This document shows, piece after piece, positions 58,301-64,000 of a stretch of DNA of 64,000 nt (position 1 is its first letter; every line of letters starts with the position of its first letter). This DNA comes from Yponomeuta sedellus. Taxonomy: Eukaryota; Arthropoda; Insecta; Lepidoptera; Yponomeutidae. The DNA is taken from positions 6,993,473 to 7,057,472 of the forward strand of contig OW203724.1 in NCBI GenBank assembly GCA_934045075.1, given 5' to 3'. The notes under the pieces are model-generated. The model did not search any database and was not told the origin of the DNA. It saw nothing but the letters and a program-made list of their open reading frames with translations. The position numbers and the translations under genes were made by a program.

Positions 58301-61300
58301 CAGAAATGTACTAAGAATACAGTTATTGTCGTTTTAGTATGTAAGTTTGTCAGTCAACTCCAACTAATATAGAAATAAAAATATCTCTAACAACTGTTGC
58401 ACTGACAACATAATAAGTGTGACACTTCCAAGGACAATGACGACGACAATTTGTGTAGATTCACCCAGAAGTGTCAATTGATATTTCCTCAAATTAGTTT
58501 GGAGCATAGTTATAGTATTAAGCGTTTTACTTTGCTCCAAATTTAATAAGAACCGACTTACAGTAGAAATAAAATTTAGGAGCAAAGTTTCCCAACTCGA
58601 CGGGTAACATTGCTCCTAAATAATTGTTTTATATTTAAATTAAAACGCTATCAAATTAAAGTTTTATGATTGAAATGCTGTAGCCGAAGCGTCAAATCAA
58701 CAATATAAACTTAAATAGCAATTTAGCAACAAAACGTTTACACGTAGTTATATAAATTACAAGTTTGGAGCAAATTTTGGAGCAAAGTAGGACCAAAATA
58801 CGGTACGAGTTCCGACGTGGAACTAACGCGGCAGAAACAGCCCGCAATAGGTGCCGCACAACCTCACCGAAGCTCAGAAGCAGGCCCGTGTGGATTGGTG
58901 CCGTGATATATTACAAAAATTTGATGCCGGCTCGTCACGGCGCGTTTACGACATTGTGACAGGTGACGAATCCTGGATTTATCAATATGATCCAGAAACA
59001 AAGCGTCAGTCGACAGTTTGGCTGTTTCAAAATGAACCAACGCCTACGAAAGTGAAGCGATCGAGGAGCGCAGGAAAAATTTTGATCGCTAGTTTCTTCA
59101 CTTTGACGGGGTACCTAATTTCAATGCCATTTCGAGACCAAAGCAACGCTGAATGGTATAGCAGAAGTTTTTTTCTGAATTGAGCAACAAGCGACCAAAC
59201 ACCGGGCTCCGCGGGGTCCACCACGACAACGCACCCGCGCACTCTGCGATCAAAACGAGGGACTTTCTGGGCACCACACCGGTCAGTCTTGGGACACCCT
59301 CCTTACAGTCCTGATTTGGCTCCGTGTGACTTCTTTTTATTCACTAAAATTAAAAATCAGCTTAAAGTGATACAGTAACTGTGTCCCTTTGAGCTGATTT
59401 TTAATTTTAACGCTGCTAGCGCGTCTTCTGGCGATGAAAACTGTTTTCATCACCGGAAGACGCGCTAGCAGCGTTTGAGAAGGCCGTGGAAGAGGTGTCT
59501 GCGGAGGACTGGAAAAAAACGTTTTGAAAATTGGTTCAGACGCATGAAACTTTGTATAGAGCCTGGTGGAGAGCTCTTTGAAAAGATTTAATAAAAATAT
59601 TTTTTTCATAGGAGTTAGTTTTTTAGTTTCTCAAAACTTTCTGAGTGTCCCACTTATATAGGTGGAGATGACAATACCAATTAATTTAATATCGGCTTTC
59701 AAAGGCCTTCCTTTGAAAGCCGATATTTAATTAATTGGTATTGTCTTCTCCAGATGCAGTTTGGTTGATGAACTTCATCAAAGGACTATGGGCGGAATCG
59801 TCCCCACCAATCAACAAAAAATAAATGTAGCTCAAATGATAGATCTTGGCAAGATGATATTATTTTACTATGGCGACGTTTCCCAAATGTATGGGGTTCT
59901 CATGGTATCTTACGTTTAAACAAATATCTCGTAGACGTATTAGGTATTGACGACTAATTCCAAAATAATAATACCTATTATACCGCCTCTGGGTGCATGC
60001 TCAGGGCATATTTGCTTGAACAGCATCCCGATCCTCTCCAGACTTCTCGCCGCTTCAGACGTTCTATGTGATCGCGTCATCATTCTGATTTGGTTAACTT
60101 GTGTGGATGAAATGTATATGAAAATATACATATACATTTCTCTATACCTAGTAATATATAATATACTAATTTATTATTATTAATTTAGTTCCACTTGAGT
60201 ATCTATATACCTATGTAGTAATATTTTAATCTCGGTGTTTTGTATTTGTTTATATTATTTCCTCTTTTTATGTTGATAATGAAACAGTGTCGCGCGTGGA
60301 CTCACGGGACAGGCGCTGAACGAAAATAAGTGCTGAGGAGTACCTAATGTCCTCAGCAGTATACTGAGTCAGCTGCCTTTTGCAGCAGCAGAGACACCGT
60401 GACTATTATTTGTAAATGTTTTGTTATGTATTCTGTTCTGTAGTGTCTCAATGTAAGTATTAAGTTGTCAGTGTGTATTGTAATGTTTTGTTTAGCTGTT
60501 GCGGTACTTAATAAATGTGTTTTCTTCTTCTTATTCTTCTTTATGGGGACCTTCGGGTCAGGTATGTCTCGGATCAGGATGCTTTGATCGCCGGTACCGG
60601 ATATCTACATTTTGTATGTTTTCAACGCTAGTTTAGTTTATAAGAAGTTAAAAACCTTTATCGCGGTAACGTAAAGTGCAGCGGGGGGAGTCACTCATGA
60701 AGCGAAGTAAGTTGGCGATCGATTAGCATACCGCATCGCTGAGAGCCCACATGTGTTGCACCAGCGACAACGCGGCCGGCTCCAACGCCCTCACGGCCTC
60801 GGGGTCCAGGAGGGCACTATGCAGCTGATCAGCTGCCTTCACAGCTGATATCCAGTTCTCCTAGAATATTACCAAAAATATTACAAAGTGCATAGGTAGG
60901 AATTGCAGAGTTCGCTGTCTTCACGGCTAAAGATACTAAGGGCGGCCGCTGACTTCATATTATTAGGTTCCGTTGTTCCGTACCCGGGGCTAACGGGAGC
61001 CTATTACTATGCCTCTCTTGTGTATGTTTGTCCGTCCGTCCGTCTGACCTCTTAGGTAGGTACGGTGATAGTTTGTTCACAGAATATGTTGTACGGCGGA
61101 TCACCTAACAAATAATAAAATTATAAAACACTCCTTGGACTCACTCCACAGTACTGGCTGTTCTGTGTTTGTTACAAAAATAAGGCCCTAAACAACCAAT
61201 GTCTGGAAAGTAGGTAGGGTACAAACTTGTAATATTCTACTATACTATACCTTCAATGGCAGCCTTCTTTCCGGGACGTAAGCGTTTGTCAACAGAGACT

Positions 61301-61480
61301 TAGCAATGTCTATATACTATCTAAATCTATAGATAGGTACTTACCTGGTTATGAAGTTGTTCAGCAATGTGGTCGGGCACAATACCATAGTCTTCCCAAT
61401 CGTACCGAGTGCGGAGACGATAATCGGCCCTTGGAGACATCAGACTCGGCTCTTCGATTGCACTGTAGTTCGTGGGCAGC
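46381..61480 (-). CDS. TOGARAM/Crescerin-family TOG-domain protein, 5' end missing
   Basis: Eight exons join in phase on the minus strand: 61480-61345, 60860-60732, 53615-53412, 53183-53040, 52480-52425, 51986-51874, 49135-49081 and 47545-46381, about 667 residues plus stop. TOGARAM proteins bind tubulin through TOG (HEAT-type) domains and act in cilium axoneme assembly. The upstream exons read as HEAT-like helices (ENWISAVKAADQLHSALLDP, ALPHALLQRLALHHLVDLIF). They are followed by a basic Pro-rich linker (STPPPAAPLPPRRLRPLP) and an acidic/Ser-rich linker. The C-terminal TOG domain (HEDWEVIVNALLEIERLA, VRSLRSRVARTACGTIGALF, RYKAVEKYVDRLR) aligns motif by motif with the last TOG domain of human TOGARAM1. 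Introns carry several transposons. The 5' end is beyond 61480 or outside the window. Confidence 0.82.
47619..47719 (-). promoter_or_regulatory. Candidate alternative first exon in a CpG-rich block
   Basis: 47640-47830 is strikingly GC- and CpG-rich for this AT-rich region. On the minus strand an ATG at 47719 opens MLRLWCCSRPAPVAPSASPR and reaches a donor CCCG/GTAACA at 47619. That exon ends in phase 2, exactly the phase needed by the terminal exon at 47545, so a short transcript carrying only the last linker and TOG domain is possible. Inference only. Confidence 0.4.
49407..49492. repeat. Perfect 40-bp hairpin with 6-nt loop
   Basis: Arms 49407-49446 and 49453-49492 are exact reverse complements (CTTCAGCAAAATGTTGGCC and its complement); the loop is GTAAGT. 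Lies in a TOGARAM intron. Confidence 0.9.
49766..51084 (-). pseudogene. mariner transposase, broken
   Basis: Tc1/mariner DD34D transposase. The N-terminal part from MELTRENIRA (51084) to KKICSRW and NLT carries the helix-turn-helix (KTTVYHWFREFNRG). After the insert the frame resumes (ARVEWCKK, TGDESWIY) through HHDNASCHT and HPPYSPDLAPNDFYLFP, so all three catalytic Asp residues are present. Two lesions are seen: the inserted element between the NLT and DQKDARVEW parts, and a TGA after WFHRMQK (near 49808) followed by the normal last residues GEYFEKQ before a second stop near 49766. Closest to the mariner type widespread in insects. Confidence 0.88.
50441..50706. mobile_element. 266-bp TIR element inside the mariner transposase
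   Basis: Perfect 16-bp terminal inverted repeats CTGAGTGCTTAGTGCG at 50441-50456 and, reversed, 50691-50706. Non-coding interior. The tip bases overlap the host sequence (CTGAGTTAAG), so the exact target duplication is ambiguous, perhaps GAG. Confidence 0.75.
52028..52215 (+). mobile_element. tRNA-headed SINE (family B)
   Basis: GACCTCTGTGGCGCAGCGGG, GGTTCGAACCCC and TTACATGTTTGTGATGTTG as in the copies at 18221 and 31140. Lies between two TOGARAM exons, opposite to the gene. Confidence 0.75.
52561..53029 (+). mobile_element. Foldback tRNA retroposon (family A), full inverted dimer on a splice site
   Basis: 469 bp flanked by AAGTACTTACCT (52549-52560, 53030-53041). Left arm: inverted end (AAAACCTGTTTAGAGGC) and antisense tRNA-like unit. 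Centre: two to three short copies of CTGCAAGTGATGCAAATTAC. Right arm: sense tRNA-like unit with a consensus A box (TTAGCTCAGTTGG) and B box (GGTTCGAATCCC), then tail. The duplicated target is the 5' splice site of TOGARAM exon 53183-53040, read on the minus strand as AG/GTAAGTACTT. Confidence 0.88.
53700..54000 (-). repeat. Dispersed repeat family D, antisense
   Basis: Reverse complement of the 23873 and 61570 copies (TTGGCCCCCGTGGTGAAGTA, GTGCTTCGCAAGGCACG). Lies in a TOGARAM intron. Confidence 0.5.
54780..55045 (+). pseudogene. Non-LTR retrotransposon C-terminal fragment
   Basis: The frame reads TPSYLYKKLEWSS, then RTMTFRGSFRYAASKCWNDI and PPPVREASS. SFRYAA-x-CWN-x-IP is the tail seen downstream of reverse transcriptase in several insect LINE lineages. 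The frame leaves the family pattern after SSKYTF, and the reverse transcriptase itself is absent: a 5'-truncated, 3'-broken remnant. Confidence 0.6.
55120..55360 (-). repeat. Retroelement 3' end (ACTAGCGACCCGCCCCGG type)
   Basis: AACTAGCGACCCGCCCCGGC ... ATAATCCGTTGCATAGTTTT ... AGCATACATAGGGATATAGG. This pattern is common as an RTE-like LINE/SINE end in moths as far as I recall. Confidence 0.5.
55639..58803 (+). mobile_element. pogo-like element nested in a mariner (3165 bp)
   Basis: Perfect 25-bp terminal inverted repeats (CCGTATTTTGGTCCTACTTT inward from each tip; 55639-55663 and 58779-58803) and TA target duplications (55637-55638, 58804-58805). The repeat GTCCTACTTTGCTCC/GGAGCAAAGT recurs in the subterminal zones (near 56023, 56040, 58500, 58610). 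It encodes one transposase damaged only by a 4-bp duplication. Confidence 0.93.
56166..57978 (+). pseudogene. pogo-like (DDE_1) transposase with one 4-bp frameshift
   Basis: N-terminal Psq-type helix-turn-helix (LRECLASIENSSLTQRKASE, KYGIPRRTI), a CENP-B-like second binding region (WVSSFLKRNPSLSQR), then the DDE_1 nuclease: NFDETNLSDD, VKVIIGDNLSSH and LPPNSTHLTQPLDV, with 35 residues between the second and third Asp. The C-terminus has a charged linker and a Tudor/SH3-like tail (GQFVAFRYEGEVFPGVITKI). The frame breaks at GCTAGCTAGC (57195-57204), one extra TAGC; the downstream frame (57205-57978) is otherwise open and continues the family pattern (REAVIQKSS, GFKKCGIYP). Start taken at MPRNYKKKV. 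No other lesion is seen, so this copy died recently or the 4 bp is an assembly error. Confidence 0.88.
59346..59475. repeat. Two adjacent snap-back palindromes in the mariner
   Basis: First pair TAAAATTAAAAATCAGCT-type arms at 59346-59363 and 59392-59410; second pair of about 31 bp, GCTGCTAGCGCGTCTTC ... GAAGACGCGCTAGCAGC, at 59411-59442 and 59445-59475. The left copies are inverted repeats of flanking mariner sequence. Confidence 0.8.
59670..59745. repeat. 36-bp hairpin with 4-nt loop
   Basis: Arms 59670-59705 and 59710-59745 match at 35 of 36 positions (CAATACCAATTAATT, ATCGGCTTTCAAAGG), loop CCTT. Directly downstream of the mariner remnant. Confidence 0.88.
60285..60545 (+). repeat. Retroelement-like repeat ending in a pyrimidine-rich tail
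   Basis: Contains GAGTCAGCTGCCTTTTGCAG and ends TTAATAAATGTGTTTTCTTC. A related sequence is at about 19190-19430 (CGGAGTCAGCTGTCTTTTCT). Class uncertain. Confidence 0.35.
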
Positions 61481-64000
61481 CTAGCAAGGACAACAGGTGT
61501 TTTACTAATTTGTTAAGTTTTGTCACTTAGCCGATATCAAACCTTGTATGTACGTACCCACTACTGGGCCACGGGTCTCTTCCTGCATCGCAGGAAGGTT
61601 AGGCCATACTCCACCGCGGGGGCCAAGTCCGGGTCGGTGGAGGATTGTAAGACAGTGGCGGGTCTTACTGTCAGAATTTATCAAGCCGCCCATAAGGCCT
61701 CTGACATGGCTTAACGACTACCATTGCATGACAGCCGGCATCAACGGCTTAACGTGTCTTGCGAAGCAAGAAAGTAAAAATGCCACTAGCGGTAGTCACG
61801 GGACGGTCACCCATCCTACACCTGACCGCGCCTGTTGTTGCTTAACGCAAATGATTGATTCCAATCATTCGGTTCAACAAGGCCACGATCGCTTCTAAGG
61901 TCACTTAGCCAGAAGCTATATTCTTTTTTTAAGTTTTTTTTTTTTTAAGTATGCCTTAAATGCCTCCTCTCTTAAGGGTAGAGGTAAAGAGAGGGCGTAT
62001 GAGCTTAATTACCAAAGTATCAAGTATCAAAAAATTAAATGCCAAAGCATTAGTTAAAAGTAGGGGAAACATCACAGAACATAAAAAAGTTCTGTGGGAA
62101 ACATGCTGCGGCCAGACACCCGAACAGCACACGCTCCGCTACTCCTTTCTTTCGGCAACAACCCTCCTTTTGTGTGACCGCTGGCTTATGCACCGTCTAG
62201 GGGTGGTCTAGGGCTAAGAAATGATATGGTACTTGACGTCAGTTGACGTACCAATTTCGTGACACGAGTCCGTCTGTATATCCGAATAGTCGGGATCCTA
62301 CCAGACTTACTAACACAATTAGGTTCCTAATGGTCTCCTATAAAAAAAACATTCCTAAAAACACTTCACAAACGCTGTAAAATAGTTTGTGTTGAAGATT
62401 TTACTAGGAAAAAGCCACGACTTAAATAAACAGACTTTAAGAGTGCTTTAGGGGGAGTATTTAGTGGAATTCTAGAGTATTTAGTTTTTATACATCACAT
62501 CACATCACACTTCACACTATTATTATGAATTTTATTATGAACTAACAACCGAACTACTGCTACTGAAGGTAATTTATAATTAATATTATAAAGGCGAAAG
62601 TTTGTGAGTGTGTATGTTTGTTACTTCTTCACCTCTAAACGGCTGGAGCGATTTAAATAAAATTTGGTATGGAGTTCACTTCACATCACACAACACACGA
62701 AGTGTGATGAATAGTGATGATTCTACTGTACATGTGTACGTCATTGAACTCCTCCTAAACGGCTGGACAGATTTGAATGTTTTTTTGTATACGTTTGGGT
62801 GGCGCCCTGGATAGTTTAGATTCACAAATCAGCCCGCAGGCCCGCCCTGGGCGGCACTTTTAGGGGGCGGCCAAATTTCACACTTCATAATAAAAATATT
62901 TATTAATTACAATTTTCGTAAGCACCATACATTAACTAAATCCAAATTAACTTACTTGGCTTACTTTAAGGCGCAATTCACCTAAATCCAGATTAACTTA
63001 CTTGGCTTACTTTAAGGCGAAATTCGCTTAAATCCAGATTTAGTACAATTTTGATAGTTTTTTGTACCGAGAATCCGGTTTAAATTGTTTTAAATCAGGA
63101 GTTACGGGCTTGTGCAAGTAGCTCTAAATGTTACTTAGTTAATCCGGATTAAGCTGTTTCATATTTTTTCGCACTTACAATTCGAGCCGATAGAAAGGGT
63201 ATTCTGTACCTACATGGCCCTGAATTGATAAAAAATTAATATCACAAACGTAGCTATTGGTATGCTAGAGAGAAAATAATTGGTTTCACACTTTCATACT
63301 CTGGGTACGAGTATTTCAGACATCGATAGATTTTTTCCATTTTTTCAGCAGTACTGTTGCTTTTCAGGATTGTCGCCGTCAACGTCGCCATCACAGATTA
63401 AAATGGTCGCCATCTGCATCTGTCGCCATTGCGTCAAAAAAACTTGACAGAAAGACCGAAAAAAGGTTATGATTAAAAAAAAGGGGGGTTGCAGCCACAG
63501 CAGCGCCAACCCAAAACTTGTACGTAAATAGGTACTTAGGTTATTTTACATTTTCTTGTGAACTCACAGGGGAGCGAACGGAGCACCGTATTAATTCTTT
63601 TTTAACCGACTTGAAAAAAGGAAGAGATTATCAATTCGGCGCGTTATGTTTTCGCATAAGTCCATAAAATGTTAACCGATTTTGACCATTGTTTTTTTGT
63701 TTCAGTAGATAAGACGTTCTATTTGCTCCATTTTAATTTGATGAGGATCTGATGAAGAATTTCAGAGTTGGACTTTCACTTAGTGCTGCAATGGACAGCA
63801 CTAAGTGAGCCATGGGGGCAATCCCTTATAATAAAATTATGTTTCACAAAATATATCGTAATACATCAAATCATCACCAAATTATACCCTGATGAAGACA
63901 TTCAGAGATTGAAATTGAGAACCAAGTTTTAAAGCAACGTGTTAAGTAGTAATTTTAAACACTTTGTTCAAACACAGACATTCTGTAATTCACTGTCTGG
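61481..64000. other. TOGARAM intron or 5' flank, repeat-rich
   Basis: Holds a family-D repeat (61570-61830), a retroelement end at about 62585-62800 (CCTCTAAACGGCTGGAGCGA and again CCTCCTAAACGGCTGGACAG), a 46-bp tandem repeat at 62937-63040, and short TGTCGCCAT-type repeats near 63370-63430. No further TOGARAM exon could be joined. Confidence 0.5.
62937..63040. repeat. 46-bp tandem repeat, about 2.2 copies
   Basis: TAAATCCA(A/G)ATTAACTTACTTGG starts near 62938 and 62984, with a partial third start near 63030. Confidence 0.8.

Larger units (their letters stand above)
55604..59591 (+). pseudogene. Second mariner transposase, decayed, host of the pogo-like element
   Basis: Starts MDTAKIRVIFE at 55604, is cut after the TA at 55637-55638 by the pogo-like element, and resumes at 58806 with EFRRGTNAAETARN. 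A deletion of roughly 100 codons then removes the rest of the DNA-binding domain; it continues VPHNLTEAQKQARVDW, TGDESWIYQYDPETKRQ, then after a frameshift near 59175 HHDNAPAHS and PYSPDLAPCDFFLF, so three Asp residues remain. From about 59346 to 59475 the order is scrambled by inverted duplications, then SSPEDALAAFEKAVEEV and a further frameshift near 59512 lead to a stop at 59591. Confidence 0.85.

Overview
This is eukaryotic nuclear DNA from an insect, most likely a moth or butterfly. The genes have several exons with GT-AG introns. tRNA-headed SINEs carry the GTGAGGAAACC motif, and GTAGGTACCTA-type runs are everywhere; as far as I know both are typical of Lepidoptera. I see no bacterial operon, CRISPR array, rRNA gene or free-standing functional tRNA gene.

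Six host genes can be traced by joining exons whose phases agree. (1) 1164-8382 (+): 3' part of a pancreatic-lipase-family gene with a complete Ser-Asp-His triad. (2) 16767-32436 (-): RBM42, seven exons, 353 residues. (3) About 34470-37910 (+): a THAP zinc-finger gene, incompletely resolved. (4) 38192-38906 (+): RBM7, the RNA-binding subunit of the nuclear exosome targeting (NEXT) complex, two exons, 210 residues. (5) 41935-44228 (-): a TLC-domain protein of the TLCD5/TMEM136 type whose first exon sits in a perfect 377-bp tandem duplication. (6) 46381-61480 (-): 3' part of a TOGARAM/Crescerin gene, eight exons seen, its 5' end outside the window or not found. The genes do not form a pathway. 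RBM42 and RBM7 are both RNA-processing factors; the rest look like unrelated neighbours.

The spaces and introns are packed with mobile DNA, much of it datable by nesting. Main elements: an apparently intact piggyBac-like element (9434-12401) with six 16-bp palindromes near its ends; a THAP + YqaJ-nuclease element (13823-15308) and a second, inverted, broken copy (about 29990-31668); a 2.87-kb element with TGTA target duplications and a DUF7869-like ORF broken by a SINE (25866-28730); a mariner (49704-51256) interrupted by a small terminal-repeat element; and a pogo-like element (55639-58803) inserted inside a second, decayed mariner (55604-59591). Non-autonomous foldback elements with TA, TTA or 8-bp target duplications are also common.

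The least ordinary signal is a tRNA-derived retroposon family with an inverted-dimer (foldback) layout. Four loci (19983, 27977, 35369 and 52561) are each flanked by perfect 12-14-bp target duplications. All share one end, an inverted AAAAACCTATTTAGAGG, and the other end, a sense tail finishing AAAATAAAAATAGT. One locus has grown to seven tRNA-like units in a THAP-gene intron, one breaks a transposase ORF, and one landed on a 5' splice site and duplicated it. The lipase gene also carries four tandem copies of a 5' splice site within a 50-bp minisatellite.
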